Below are positions 29,258 through 38,665 of a stretch of 64,000 nt of DNA, piece by piece. The position numbers were made by a program, and so were the translations under genes. The first letter of the stretch is position 1, and the number at the start of each line of letters is the position of its first letter. The notes under the pieces were generated by a model, which was not told where the DNA came from, searched no databases, and worked only from the letters and a program-made list of their open reading frames with translations. The stretch lies in NCBI RefSeq assembly GCF_003731765.1, contig NZ_MOAL01000003.1, positions 496,001 to 560,000 on the forward strand, read 5' to 3'. The DNA comes from Pseudomonas chlororaphis (lineage in GTDB: Bacteria > Pseudomonadota > Gammaproteobacteria > Pseudomonadales > Pseudomonadaceae).

Positions 29258-32200
29258 GTGTCGATCCATGTCGCATTGCACCATGTCACGCATTACCGCT
29301 ACGACCGCGCGGTCGAACTCGGCCCTCAAATCGTTCGTCTGCGTCCGGCAGCCCATAGCCGCACGCGGATTCTGTCCTATGCGCTGAAGGTTCAGCCCGA
29401 GCAGCATTTCATTAATTGGCAGCAAGACCCCCAGGGTAACTACCTGGCCCGCCTGGTGTTCCCGGAGAAAACCGACGAGCTGCGGATCGAAGTGGACCTG
29501 CTGGCCGAGATGGCCGTGTTCAACCCGTTCGACTTCTTCCTGGAGCCCTACGCGGAAAAAATCCCCTTCGCCTACGCCGCCGATGAGCAGCGTGAGCTGG
29601 CGCCCTATCTGGAAACCCTGCCGCTGACGCCGAAGTTCCAGGCCTACTTGGACGGCATCGACCGCACGCCGCTGCCGGCGGTGGATTTCCTAGTGGCCCT
29701 CAACCAGCGCCTGAGCCAGGACATCGGCTACCTGATCCGCATGGAACCGGGGGTGCAGACGCCCGAGCAGACCCTGGACAATGCCTCTGGCTCATGCCGG
29801 GATTCGGCCTGGCTGCTGGTGCAGTTGCTGCGCAACCTGGGTTTGGCGGCGCGTTTTGTGTCTGGCTACCTGATCCAGTTGACCGCCGATGTCAAAGCCC
29901 TGGACGGCCCGTCCGGCACGGAGGTGGATTTCACCGACTTGCACGCCTGGTGCGAGGTCTACCTGCCCGGTGCCGGCTGGATCGGTCTGGATGCCACCTC
30001 CGGGCTGTTTGCCGGTGAAGGGCATATCCCATTGGCCTGTAGTCCCGATCCCTCCTCAGCGGCGCCTATCAGTGGTTTGGTCGAACCGTGCGAGTGCGAG
30101 TTCACCCACGAAATGTCGGTCGAGCGGATTTGGGAGGCGCCTCGCGTCACCAAGCCTTACACCGATGAGCAATGGCTGGCGATCCAGGCCCTGGGCCGCA
30201 AGATCGACACGGACCTGCTGGAAGGCGATGTGCGCCTGACCATGGGGGGCGAGCCGACCTTCGTGTCCATCGACGACCCCGATGGCGCCGAGTGGAACAC
30301 TGCCGCCCTGGGCGCGGACAAGCGCCGCCTGTCTGCCGAATTGTTCCAGCGCATGCGCACGCATTACGCGCCCAAGGGCCTGGTGCATTTTGGCCAGGGC
30401 AAGTGGTACCCCGGCGAACAATTGCCGCGCTGGTCGCTGAACTGTTACTGGCGTCGCGATGGTTTACCGATCTGGCACAACAGCGCGCTGATCGCCGATG
30501 AACAGCAAGATTACGGCGCCGATGGCCTGATGGCCGGGCGTTTTCTGGCCAGCGTTGCCGAGCGCCTGAAACTGCCGGCTCGCTTTGTGTTCCCGGCCTA
30601 CGAAGACAACTTCTACTACCTGTGGCGCGAAGGCGCCTTGCCGTCCAATGTCAGTGCCGAAGATTCGCGGTTGGGCGATGAGCTGGAGCGTGCACGCTTG
30701 CACAAGGTCTTCAGCCAGGGCCTGGACAAGGTCATTGGCCAAGTGCTGCCCCTGGCCCGCACGGTCAAGGGCGACCAATGGCAAAGCGGTCGCTGGTACC
30801 TGCGTGACAGCCATTGCCGCCTGGTGCCGGGGGATTCGCCCCTGGGCTATCGCTTGCCCCTGGCCTCCCAGCCTTGGGTGACGGCGGCGGAATACCCGTT
30901 TATCCACCCCAATGACCCGAATCAGGACTTCCCCGAGCTGCCTGACAACGCGCGGCTGCGCGAGCATGGCAAGTCGGCCGAGGCGGATGAGCGGGTGCCG
31001 GCCATTGACCAGTCCGCCGATTGGCTGACCCGCACGGCGTTGTGTGCTGAAGCGCGGGAAGGGCGGCTGTACCTGTTTATGCCGCCACTGGAGCGGGTCG
31101 AGGATTACCTGGAGCTGGTGAGTGCCATCGAGGCCACCGCCGAAGAGCTGCATTGCCCGGTGCTGCTGGAGGGCTACGAGCCGCCGGCCGATCCGCGCCT
31201 GAGCAACTTCCGAGTGACCCCGGACCCGGGCGTGATCGAGGTCAACGTGCAGCCGTCCGCCAGTTGGGACGAACTGGTGGAGCGCACCGAGTTCCTCTAC
31301 GAGGAGGCGCGGCAGACCCGCCTGACCACCGAGAAATTCATGATCGACGGGCGCCACACCGGCACCGGCGGCGGTAACCACTTTGTCCTGGGCGGCGCGA
31401 CCCCGGCGGATTCGCCGTTCCTGCGGCGCCCCGATCTGCTGCGCAGCCTGATCAGCTATTGGCACAATCACCCGTCGCTGTCTTACCTGTTCTCCGGGCT
31501 GTTTATCGGCCCCACGTCCCAGGCGCCGCGGGTCGACGAGGCGCGTAACGACGCCCTGTATGAACTGGAGATCGCCTTTGCCCAGATGCCTGAGCCGGGC
31601 GAACCGTGCTCGCCCTGGCTGGTGGACCGGCTGCTGCGCAACCTGCTGATCGATGTCACCGGCAACACCCACCGCGCCGAGTTCTGCATCGACAAGCTGT
31701 ACTCGCCGGACGGTGCCACCGGGCGCCTCGGCTTGCTGGAACTGCGGGCTTTTGAAATGCCGCCCCACGCCCGCATGAGCCTGGCCCAGCAGCTGTTGCT
31801 GCGGGCGCTGGTTGCGCGCTTCTGGCGTGAGCCTTATGCGCCGGCCAAGCTGGCACGTTGGGGCACCGAGCTGCACGACCGCTTTATGCTGCCGCACTTT
31901 ATCGAGCAGGATTTTGCCGACGTGATGGTCGAGCTCAACGCCGCCGGTTACCCGGTGCGCGCCGAGTGGTTTGCGGCGCACCTGGAGTTCCGTTTTCCCA
32001 AGGTCGGCGATTACGCGGTCAGCGGCATCGAACTGGAGCTGCGCCAGGCCCTGGAGCCCTGGCACGTGCTGGGTGAGGAGGGCACGGGCGGCGGCACGGT
32101 GCGTTATGTCGATTCGTCCCTGGAGCGCTTGCAGGTCAAGATCAACGGCCTGGCGCCGCAGCGCTACCTGCTGACGTGCAACGGCATCCCGGTGCCGCTG

Positions 32201-32533
32201 CAACCCACCGGGCGGGTCGGCGAGTTTGTCGCCGGCGTGCGCTACCGTGCCTGGCAACCGGCCAACTGCCTGCAGCCGACCATCCCGGTGCATGCGCCGT
32301 TGGTGTTCGACCTGCTGGACACCTGGATGCACCGCTCCCTGGGCGGTTGCCAGTACCACGTGGCCCACCCAGGCGGGCGTAATTACGACAGCCTGCCGGT
32401 CAACGCCAACGAAGCGGAAAGCCGGCGGATGGCGCGTTTCTTCCGCCTGGGCCACAGCCCTGGCACCTTGCCGGTGCCAACCCTGACGATCAATGACGAG
32501 CTGCCGATGACGCTCGATTTGCGACGTTTCTAA
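29258..32533 (+). CDS. Transglutaminase-like / DUF2126 protein
   Basis: A 1091-residue cytoplasmic protein without signal peptide. Residues 1-80 resemble the bacterial transglutaminase N-terminal domain (VALHHVTHYRYDRAVELGPQ). A transglutaminase/protease-fold domain follows, with the catalytic triad visible as Cys180 (SGSCRDSAW), His229 (DLHAWCEVY) and Asp245 (GLDATSG). From about 290 to the end is DUF2126, beginning near LTMGGEPTFVSIDD. The GTG start lies behind AGGAGG. It is the first of three co-directional genes, and a sigma-54 promoter is directly upstream. Such proteins are predicted, not shown, to hydrolyse or ligate peptides; the substrate is unknown. Confidence 0.88.
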   Translation: MSIHVALHHVTHYRYDRAVELGPQIVRLRPAAHSRTRILSYALKVQPEQHFINWQQDPQGNYLARLVFPEKTDELRIEVDLLAEMAVFNPFDFFLEPYAEKIPFAYAADEQRELAPYLETLPLTPKFQAYLDGIDRTPLPAVDFLVALNQRLSQDIGYLIRMEPGVQTPEQTLDNASGSCRDSAWLLVQLLRNLGLAARFVSGYLIQLTADVKALDGPSGTEVDFTDLHAWCEVYLPGAGWIGLDATSGLFAGEGHIPLACSPDPSSAAPISGLVEPCECEFTHEMSVERIWEAPRVTKPYTDEQWLAIQALGRKIDTDLLEGDVRLTMGGEPTFVSIDDPDGAEWNTAALGADKRRLSAELFQRMRTHYAPKGLVHFGQGKWYPGEQLPRWSLNCYWRRDGLPIWHNSALIADEQQDYGADGLMAGRFLASVAERLKLPARFVFPAYEDNFYYLWREGALPSNVSAEDSRLGDELERARLHKVFSQGLDKVIGQVLPLARTVKGDQWQSGRWYLRDSHCRLVPGDSPLGYRLPLASQPWVTAAEYPFIHPNDPNQDFPELPDNARLREHGKSAEADERVPAIDQSADWLTRTALCAEAREGRLYLFMPPLERVEDYLELVSAIEATAEELHCPVLLEGYEPPADPRLSNFRVTPDPGVIEVNVQPSASWDELVERTEFLYEEARQTRLTTEKFMIDGRHTGTGGGNHFVLGGATPADSPFLRRPDLLRSLISYWHNHPSLSYLFSGLFIGPTSQAPRVDEARNDALYELEIAFAQMPEPGEPCSPWLVDRLLRNLLIDVTGNTHRAEFCIDKLYSPDGATGRLGLLELRAFEMPPHARMSLAQQLLLRALVARFWREPYAPAKLARWGTELHDRFMLPHFIEQDFADVMVELNAAGYPVRAEWFAAHLEFRFPKVGDYAVSGIELELRQALEPWHVLGEEGTGGGTVRYVDSSLERLQVKINGLAPQRYLLTCNGIPVPLQPTGRVGEFVAGVRYRAWQPANCLQPTIPVHAPLVFDLLDTWMHRSLGGCQYHVAHPGGRNYDSLPVNANEAESRRMARFFRLGHSPGTLPVPTLTINDELPMTLDLRRF

Positions 32534-32620
32534 AGCAGACGCGACGCCCGGAGGATTGCAATATCCGGGCGTCATAAGTCTGCGTTAATCTGTTTGCCCT
32601 TGCCGTCTGCCGAGTTTTCC

Positions 32621-35107
32621 ATGCCTGACCTGCTTGACCGCTACCCGCTGACGGCGGGTACTTACCATGAACTGCTCGACGAAGGCGGCGCGGTGCGCCC
32701 CCATTGGCGTCGGCTGTACGAGCAATTGCAGCGCAGCACGCCGGCCCAGTTGGCGCAACGCCAGGCCTTGCTGACCCGGCAGATTCACGAAAACGGCGTC
32801 ACTTACAACGTCTATGCCGACCCCAAGGGTGCCGATCGGCCCTGGGAGCTGGACCTGTTGCCCCATGTGATTGCTGCTGATGAATGGCAGCAACTGTCCG
32901 CCGGGATCGCCCAGCGGGCGCGCTTGCTCAATGCGGTGCTGGCCGACCTCTACGGCCCCCAGCACTTGATCAGCGAGGGCCTGCTGCCGGCCGAACTGGT
33001 GTTCGGGCACAACAACTTTCTTTGGCCCTGCCAGGGCATTCAGCCGCCGGACGGGGCGTTCCTGCACCTGTACGCGGTGGACCTGGCGCGCACTCCGGAC
33101 GGTCGCTGGTGGGTCACGGCCGACCGTACCCAGGCACCTTCCGGGGCCGGCTACGCCCTGGAAAACCGCATGATCGTGTCCCGGGCCTTCCCGGACCTGT
33201 ACCGTGACTTGCGGGTGCAGCACCTGGCCGGGTTCTTCCGCACCCTGCAGGAAACCCTGGCCCGCCAGGCCCCGCGGGATGCCGAAGCGCCGTTGATCGT
33301 GCTGCTGACCCCGGGGCGCTTCAACGAGAGTTATTTCGAACACCTGTACCTGGCGCGGCAGCTGGGTTACCCGCTGGTGGAAGGCGGCGACCTCACGGTG
33401 CGCGACGCCACGGTCTACCTGAAAACCCTCAGCGGCCTGCGTCGAGTCCACGCCATCATGCGGCGCCTGGACGATGATTTCTGCGACCCCCTGGAGCTGC
33501 GCACCGACTCGGCCCTGGGCGTGCCCGGCCTGCTGGAAGCGGTGCGCCAGGGCCGAGTGCTGGTGGCCAATGCCCTGGGCAGTGGCGTGCTGGAGTCGCC
33601 GGGGCTGCTGGGCTTCTTGCCGAAGATCAGCCAGTACCTGTTCGGTGAAGAACTGATCCTGCCGTCCATCGCCACCTGGTGGTGCGGCGAGGCGCCGGTG
33701 CTGGAGCAGGCCCTGGAGAAACTCCCGGAGCTGTTGATCAAGCCGGCCTTCCCGTCGCAAAGCTTCGCTCCGGTATTTGGCCGCGACCTCAGTGAGGAAG
33801 AGCGCCAGGCCCTGGCCGAGCGTATGCGTGCGCGGCCCTATGCCTATGTCGCCCAGGAACTGGCCCAGCTGTCCCAGGCGCCGATCTGGCAGGCCGACGA
33901 TGCGCGCCTGCAACCCCGGGCCATTGGCATGCGGGTGTACGCGGTGGCCAGCAACAGCGGCTATCGGGTGCTGCCCGGCGGCCTGACCCGGGTCGCCGCA
34001 GACGCCGATGCCGAAGTGGTGTCGATGCAACGCGGCGGCGCCAGCAAAGACACCTGGGTGCTGGGGGAACGTGCGCCCAGCGGCGAGCAGTGGAAAGCCC
34101 AGCGCACCATCGGCGTTCATGACCTGGTGCGGCTTGACCCTTACCTGCCGTCGCGGGTGGTGGAAAACCTGTTCTGGTTCGGGCGCTACTGTGAACGTTG
34201 CGATGACAGCGCACGGCTGCTGCGGATCATGCTGGCGCGTTATGTCGACGGCGATGACCCGCAAGCCCTGCAGGCGGCGGTGGACCTGGGCGAAAGCCTG
34301 ATGCTGCTACCGGAGGAGGGCGAGTTGCCCGAGCGGCTGTTGGCGGCGTTGCTCGGCGAAGACTGGTCCTTCAGCCTGCGGGCCAATCTGCAGCGTTTAC
34401 AGTGGGCGGCGTCCCAGGTGCGCGGCAAGTTGTCCCGGGAAAACTGGCAGGCCCTGGTGGAGCTGCAGCGCGAGGCGGTGGAGCTGGACACCGAGGAACC
34501 GGACTTTGGCGAGTTGCTGGACTTCCTCAACCGCTTGGTGATGTCCCTGGCGGCGCTGTCCGGGTTTGCGCTGGACGACATGACCCGGGACGAAGGCTGG
34601 CGCTTCCTGATGATCGGTCGGCGTATCGAGCGGCTGCAGTTCCTCAGCAGCAGCCTGGCGGCCTTTCTGCGGGGCACCGCGGCGGCTGATCAGGCAGGGC
34701 TGGAATGGTTGTTGGAACTGGGTAACAGCAGCATCACTTACCGCTCCCGCTACCTGGCGGTGCCGCAGCTGATTCCGGTGCTCGACCTGTTGCTGCTGGA
34801 TGAGCAGAACCCCCACGCCGTGCTGTTCCAGCTCAAGCTGGTGACCCGCACGCTGAAGCGCTTGAACGATGATTTTGGCGTGCCACGGGAAGTCGGGCTG
34901 CCTAAGTTGGTGGCGCGCCTGGCGAACTTCGACCTTGGCTGCCTGGAAAATCCACTGTTTGGCGAAGCCAGTGTGCGCGCCGCGTTGGAAGGCCTGGCAG
35001 ACCTGCTGCAGGAAATTTCCGATGCCAGCAGCCAGGTGTCTGATCGCCTGGCGCTGCGTCATTTTGCTCACGTCGATGACGTCAGCCAGCAAACGGTGTC
35101 CGTGTAA
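32621..35107 (+). CDS. Circularly permuted ATP-grasp / alpha-E protein
   Basis: An 828-residue fusion. Residues 1 to about 470 are the circularly permuted type 2 ATP-grasp domain (old DUF404/DUF407), with RPWELDLLPHVI, VFGHNNFLWPCQG and YALENRMIVSRAFPDLY. About 500-825 is the alpha-E domain (DUF403), beginning VVENLFWFGRYCERCDDSARL. ATP-grasp enzymes join a carboxylate to an amine using ATP, so this is the likely synthetase of the operon. The ATG at 32621 gives MPDLLDRYPL; an in-frame TTG at 32594 is less likely. It lies 87 bases behind the first gene and overlaps the next at TAATG. Confidence 0.88.
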   Translation: MPDLLDRYPLTAGTYHELLDEGGAVRPHWRRLYEQLQRSTPAQLAQRQALLTRQIHENGVTYNVYADPKGADRPWELDLLPHVIAADEWQQLSAGIAQRARLLNAVLADLYGPQHLISEGLLPAELVFGHNNFLWPCQGIQPPDGAFLHLYAVDLARTPDGRWWVTADRTQAPSGAGYALENRMIVSRAFPDLYRDLRVQHLAGFFRTLQETLARQAPRDAEAPLIVLLTPGRFNESYFEHLYLARQLGYPLVEGGDLTVRDATVYLKTLSGLRRVHAIMRRLDDDFCDPLELRTDSALGVPGLLEAVRQGRVLVANALGSGVLESPGLLGFLPKISQYLFGEELILPSIATWWCGEAPVLEQALEKLPELLIKPAFPSQSFAPVFGRDLSEEERQALAERMRARPYAYVAQELAQLSQAPIWQADDARLQPRAIGMRVYAVASNSGYRVLPGGLTRVAADADAEVVSMQRGGASKDTWVLGERAPSGEQWKAQRTIGVHDLVRLDPYLPSRVVENLFWFGRYCERCDDSARLLRIMLARYVDGDDPQALQAAVDLGESLMLLPEEGELPERLLAALLGEDWSFSLRANLQRLQWAASQVRGKLSRENWQALVELQREAVELDTEEPDFGELLDFLNRLVMSLAALSGFALDDMTRDEGWRFLMIGRRIERLQFLSSSLAAFLRGTAAADQAGLEWLLELGNSSITYRSRYLAVPQLIPVLDLLLLDEQNPHAVLFQLKLVTRTLKRLNDDFGVPREVGLPKLVARLANFDLGCLENPLFGEASVRAALEGLADLLQEISDASSQVSDRLALRHFAHVDDVSQQTVSV

Positions 35108-36000
35108 TGAGTGCCCACTACCAGATTTTCCACGACACCCATTATCACTACGACAGCCCGGTGTCCCTGGCCCAGCAGTTGGCGCACCTGTGGCCACGAG
35201 CATGCGCCTGGCAGCGTTGCACCGAGCAGCAGTTGCTGATCAATCCGGAGCCGACTTCGCGCCGCGACGAGCTGGATGTGTTCGGCAACCCGCTGACCCG
35301 CCTGGCGTTCGAGCGGCCCCACGATGACCTGCAGGTCAATACCCGGCTCACCGTGGAAGTGCTGGCCAAGCCCAGCCTGGATTTTTATCTGTCGCCGGCC
35401 TGGGACGCGACCCGCAGCGCCCTGACCTACAGCAGCCAGCCGTTGTCGGCGCCGCTGCTGGAGGCGTGTCGCTATCGCTTTGAATCGCCTTATGTGCACC
35501 TGAAAAAGAGCTTCGTCGAATTCTCCGAAAGCTGTTTCCCCGAGGGCCGGCCCCTGTTGCTGGGGGTTCAGGCGCTGATGGAGAAAATCTTCAGTGAGTT
35601 CACCTTCGACGCCGAGGCCACTCAGGTGGCGACGCCGTTGGTCGAGGTGCTGGAGCGTCGGCGCGGGGTCTGCCAGGACTTTGCCCACCTGATGCTGGCC
35701 TGCGTGCGTTCCCGCGGCTTGGCGGCGCGTTATGTCAGCGGCTACCTGTTGACCCAGCCGCCACCGGGGCAGCCGCGGTTGATCGGTGCCGATGCGTCAC
35801 ATGCCTGGGTTTCGGTGTTTTGCCCGGTGCTGGGCTGGGTGGATTTTGATCCGACCAACAATGTGCAGCCGGCGCTGGAGCACATCACCTTGGCCTGGGG
35901 CCGGGATTTTTCCGATGTGTCGCCGTTGCGTGGGGTGATCCTGGGGGGCGGCAGCCACGACCCGGAAGTCCAGGTGACGGTCATGCCCCTGGACCTGTAG
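35107..36000 (+). CDS. Transglutaminase-like family protein (cysteine protease fold)
   Basis: A 297-residue protein with the bacterial transglutaminase N-terminal domain (YQIFHDTHYHYDSPVSLAQQ) and a transglutaminase core whose catalytic residues are visible: Cys189 (RRGVCQDFAH), His232 (DASHAWVSVF) and Asp246 (WVDFDPTNN). No signal peptide, hence cytoplasmic. The start codon overlaps the ATP-grasp stop by one base, so the two products are made together. It repeats the fold seen in the first half of the 1091-residue protein, so the operon carries two related peptidase-like units around one ATP-grasp unit. Confidence 0.9.
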   Translation: MSAHYQIFHDTHYHYDSPVSLAQQLAHLWPRACAWQRCTEQQLLINPEPTSRRDELDVFGNPLTRLAFERPHDDLQVNTRLTVEVLAKPSLDFYLSPAWDATRSALTYSSQPLSAPLLEACRYRFESPYVHLKKSFVEFSESCFPEGRPLLLGVQALMEKIFSEFTFDAEATQVATPLVEVLERRRGVCQDFAHLMLACVRSRGLAARYVSGYLLTQPPPGQPRLIGADASHAWVSVFCPVLGWVDFDPTNNVQPALEHITLAWGRDFSDVSPLRGVILGGGSHDPEVQVTVMPLDL

Positions 36001-36048
36001 GAGCCAGCTGGCCGAAGGCACAATGGCTGGCCCGCCGGCTCCTGCAAG
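36000..36048. repeat. REP-like palindrome after the ATP-grasp operon
   Basis: AGGAGCCAGCTGGCC and GGCCCGCCGGCTCCT face each other across about 20 bases, between convergent genes. Confidence 0.45.
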
Positions 36049-36060
36049 GTGAGGCGCGTG

Positions 36061-36243
36061 TCAGGCTTGGGGAGCCTGATCGTCTGCGGCGTCATCGACG
36101 GCGACTTCACCTTCTGCATCCGGGTTCAGTGCGCCGGTTTCCTCTTCTGCGGCCGCTTTCTTGCGTTGCAGCTTTTCCTCTTTCTTCTGCTCCTTTGCCA
36201 AGTCCCGTTGACGTTTGGCGAAGGAGTAATTGGGTTTAGCCAT
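36061..36243 (-). CDS. Small Lys/Glu-rich conserved protein
   Basis: A 60-residue protein starting MAKPNYSFAKRQRDLAKEQKK, with a strongly charged N-terminal helix and an acidic tail (VAVDDAADDQAPQA). Short proteins with this start recur in pseudomonads, but I know no function. It lies downstream of the LOG-family gene on the same strand with a 68-base gap. The basic helix could bind nucleic acid or ribosomes, which is only a guess. Confidence 0.65.
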   Translation of the reverse strand: MAKPNYSFAKRQRDLAKEQKKEEKLQRKKAAAEEETGALNPDAEGEVAVDDAADDQAPQA

Positions 36244-36311
36244 GGGCGATCCTCTGGGGTCGAAGGTGAGGTTGAGCGGCGCGTATTCTGCCTGTTATCG
36301 GGCGCTGACGG

Positions 36312-36899
36312 TTAATCGGGTTTTTGTTCGGCCCATTTGGCCGGTGCCGAAGGCTGCCAGGCGTCCAGCGTATCGAGCAGGGTTGCCGGCGATTCGCTCT
36401 TTTGCAGCATGGCACGGTGCGGGGCACGGACGAAGCCTTCGCCGACGATATGATCGAGAAAACCGCTGAGCTTCTCGTAAAAACCATTCACTTCCAGCAG
36501 CCCCAGGGGCTTGTTGTGGTAGCCCAGTTGGCCCCAGGTCCAGACTTCAAATAGCTCTTCCAGGGTGCCCAGGCCGCCGGGCAGGGCGATAAAGGCGTCG
36601 CTGAGTTCGGCCATGCGGGCTTTGCGTGCGTGCATGCCGTCGACCACTTCCAGGCGGGTCAGGCCGTTGTGGCCAATCTCCGAGGTCTTCAGGCTTTGCG
36701 GGATGATGCCGATCACTTCGCCCCCGGCCGCCAGTGCGGCGTCAGCCACGATGCCCATCAGGCCCACCGCGCCACCGCCATACACCAGGGTCAGTTTGCG
36801 GGCGGCCAATTCGCGCCCAAGGGCCGCAGCGGCCTCACGGTAGGCGGGGTTGGTGCCGGTGCTGGCACCGCAGAACACACAGACAGAAGTTAACGACAT
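36312..36899 (-). CDS. LOG family protein (cytokinin riboside 5'-monophosphate phosphoribohydrolase type)
   Basis: A 195-residue Rossmann-like protein of the TIGR00730/LOG family. The start [16 protein letters not shown], the GGGAVGLMG stretch and the signature [16 protein letters not shown] are all present. Family members release ribose 5-phosphate from nucleoside monophosphates; in non-plant-associated bacteria the physiological substrate is unclear. It is divergent from azurin, with 350 bases of intergenic sequence between them. Confidence 0.9.
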   Translation of the reverse strand: MSLTSVCVFCGASTGTNPAYREAAAALGRELAARKLTLVYGGGAVGLMGIVADAALAAGGEVIGIIPQSLKTSEIGHNGLTRLEVVDGMHARKARMAELSDAFIALPGGLGTLEELFEVWTWGQLGYHNKPLGLLEVNGFYEKLSGFLDHIVGEGFVRAPHRAMLQKSESPATLLDTLDAWQPSAPAKWAEQKPD

Positions 36900-36959
36900 G
36901 CCTTACTCCGAGGTCATTGAGGGCCTCAGAGTAATGGCTCAAGCGCGAGGCGCCAAACG

Positions 36960-37049
36960 TTAAACCTCGTGCGAGGGCGTTTCACAGGTGCCGCTGGCAC
37001 CGCAGGCGTAAGCGGCGAGCAGGCTGCGTAACAGGCTATTGAAGGGCAT
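36960..37049 (-). CDS. Possible 29-residue small protein
   Basis: An open frame, MPFNSLLRSLLAAYACGASG then TCETPSHEV, with a GGAG ribosome-type site about nine bases before the ATG. It has two Cys and a short amphipathic N-terminus. It is too short to judge by composition, and no match is recalled with confidence. Confidence 0.3.
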   Translation of the reverse strand: MPFNSLLRSLLAAYACGASGTCETPSHEV

Positions 37050-37141
37050 GGGCGGTGCTCCGGAGGGGGAATGGGCCCATCTTAAAGTCGACCTCGGCGC
37101 CTGGCCGGTTGAAAGTATTAATCGGCGTTATAGGTCGAAAG

Positions 37142-37151
37142 TTGTATACAA
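37142..37151. promoter_or_regulatory. Perfect 10-bp palindrome in the azurin promoter region
   Basis: TTGTATACAA lies just upstream of the ANR-like box. Its binding factor is not known to me. Confidence 0.35.
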
Positions 37152-37155
37152 TTTT

Positions 37156-37169
37156 TTGATGCAAATCAT
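37156..37169 (+). promoter_or_regulatory. ANR/FNR-type box upstream of azurin
   Basis: TTGATGCAAATCAT matches TTGAT-N4-ATCAA at nine of ten fixed positions. Its centre is about 88 bases before the azurin start codon, so a start near 37204 would put it at -41.5, the usual activating position. Azurin is known to be ANR-controlled in P. aeruginosa. Confidence 0.7.
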
Positions 37170-37250
37170 AGGCACTCAAGAAAAAATCAGGCAGTCTTCG
37201 ACCCACGGATTTTTCACCCCTTCAGTTAAACCCTGCCTTGGAGATTCACC

Positions 37251-37697
37251 ATGTTTGCCAAACTCGTTGCGGTATCCCTGTTGACACTGGCCAGCAGCCA
37301 ATTGATGGCTGCCGAATGCAAGGTCGATGTCGACTCCACCGATCAGATGTCCTTCAACACCAAGGAAATCACCATCGACAAGAGCTGCAAGACCTTCACC
37401 GTGAACCTCGGCCACTCCGGCAACCTGCCGAAGAACGTCATGGGCCATAACTGGGTACTGAGCAAGACTTCGGACATGGCTGGCATTGCCACCGACGGCA
37501 TGGCGGCCGGCCTGGACAAGAACTACCTGAAGGACGCTGATGCGCGCATCATCGCCCACACCAAAATCATCGGTGCCGGCGAGAAAGACTCGGTGACCTT
37601 CGACGTGTCGAAGCTGACCGCAGGCGAAAGCTACAGCTTCTTCTGCTCGTTCCCAGGCCACAACTCGATGATGAAAGGCGCAGTGGTCCTGAAGTAA
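37251..37697 (+). CDS. azu: Azurin, periplasmic blue copper protein
   Basis: A 148-residue precursor: a 20-residue signal peptide ([20 protein letters not shown]) and a 128-residue mature protein starting AECKVDVDS. All copper ligands are visible: His46 (MGHNWVL), and Cys112, His117 and Met121 in the loop [10 protein letters not shown]. It carries single electrons in anaerobic or denitrifying respiration and to peroxidase. The ATG follows GGAG. An ANR-like box upstream indicates induction at low oxygen, and a bidirectional terminator follows. Confidence 0.97.
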   Translation: MFAKLVAVSLLTLASSQLMAAECKVDVDSTDQMSFNTKEITIDKSCKTFTVNLGHSGNLPKNVMGHNWVLSKTSDMAGIATDGMAAGLDKNYLKDADARIIAHTKIIGAGEKDSVTFDVSKLTAGESYSFFCSFPGHNSMMKGAVVLK

Positions 37698-37713
37698 TCG
37701 CTCGACCCGCCCC

Positions 37714-37741
37714 AAAAAAACGCCCCGAGGGGCGTTTTTTT
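37714..37741. terminator. Bidirectional terminator between azu and nadE
   Basis: AAAAAAACGCCCC, GA, GGGGCGTTTTTTT: a 7-bp GC-rich stem with A and T runs on both sides, serving both convergent genes. Confidence 0.85.
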
Positions 37742-37830
37742 ATGCCCCTGTGCAGGGGCGGGCTCGCTTGCGATGGAGCCCTTGAGCCTGGCGGCCCCAT
37801 CGCCGGCAAGCCGGCTCTCACAAGGCGCAC
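37742..37830. repeat. REP-like element between azu and nadE
   Basis: CCCCTGTGCAGGGGCGGGCTCGC and CATCGCCGGCAAGCCGGCTCTCACA give the clover-like inverted repeats common in intergenic DNA of this group. Confidence 0.5.
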
Positions 37831-37834
37831 CAGG

Positions 37835-38662
37835 TTAGGGGGCGAAGGGCATTTCGCGTTTGTGGTGGGTCTTGCGGTAGGTGTCGCAGATGATCTTGAA
37901 GGCTTCTTCACGCACCGGCTGGCCGTGGAGGAACGCATCGATCTCGGTGTAGGTGACGCCGTGGGAGGCTTCGTCCGGCTTGCCCGGCGACAGGTCTTCC
38001 AGGTCGGCGGTGGGCACCTTCTCTACCAGGGATTCCGGCGCGCCGAAATGTCGGGCAATGGCCCGCACCTGGTTTTTCACCAGGCCGCTCAGGGGCGCCA
38101 GGTCGCAGGCGCCGTCACCGAACTTGGTGAAGAACCCCATCACTGCTTCGGCGGCGTGGTCGGTGCCGATCACCAAACCCTGGGCCGCGCCGGCGATGGT
38201 GTACTGGGCGACCATGCGCATCCGCGCCTTGGTATTGCCCAGGACGAAATCCCGTGACACCGCGTGCTGGCCTTCGAAGGCCGCCACTTCATTGGCCAGG
38301 GCCTTGACCGCCGGGCCGATGTTCACGGTGTGGCGCTCATCGGGTTCGATAAAGTCCACCGAGGCCTGGGCGTCGTGTTCATCGAACTGGGTTTCGTAGG
38401 GCAGGCGCACGGCGATAAAACGGTATTTGTCGTCCCCGCTGCGTTCACGCAATTCGCGCATCGCCCGTTGGGCCAGCAGCCCTGCGGTCAGGGAGTCGAC
38501 GCCACCGCTGATGCCCAGCACCAGGGACTTGAGCCCCGAATTGACCAGGCAATCCTGGATAAAGGCCACGCGTCGGGCGACTTCCGCTTCAAGCGCGGCC
38601 TGGTCGGAAAAAGGCGCTTGGACCTTGAGCTGTTCAGCAATCTCACGCTGTACGGCTTGCAT
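37835..38662 (-). CDS. nadE: NH3-dependent NAD+ synthetase NadE
   Basis: A 275-residue enzyme that amidates deamido-NAD with ATP and ammonia. The ATP-pyrophosphatase motif [12 protein letters not shown] is at about residues 50-61, followed by [21 protein letters not shown] and [18 protein letters not shown]. No glutaminase domain is present, hence the ammonia-dependent type. It is directly downstream of pncB with a 3-base gap, forming a salvage operon that makes NAD from nicotinate. Confidence 0.96.
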   Translation of the reverse strand: MQAVQREIAEQLKVQAPFSDQAALEAEVARRVAFIQDCLVNSGLKSLVLGISGGVDSLTAGLLAQRAMRELRERSGDDKYRFIAVRLPYETQFDEHDAQASVDFIEPDERHTVNIGPAVKALANEVAAFEGQHAVSRDFVLGNTKARMRMVAQYTIAGAAQGLVIGTDHAAEAVMGFFTKFGDGACDLAPLSGLVKNQVRAIARHFGAPESLVEKVPTADLEDLSPGKPDEASHGVTYTEIDAFLHGQPVREEAFKIICDTYRKTHHKREMPFAP

Positions 38663-38665
38663 GAT

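Noticed and set aside
30464..32575. 703-codon minus-strand open frame opposite the transglutaminase/DUF2126 gene
   Set aside because: Low-complexity Gln/Arg/His-rich translation without motifs; the plus strand carries recognisable catalytic residues.
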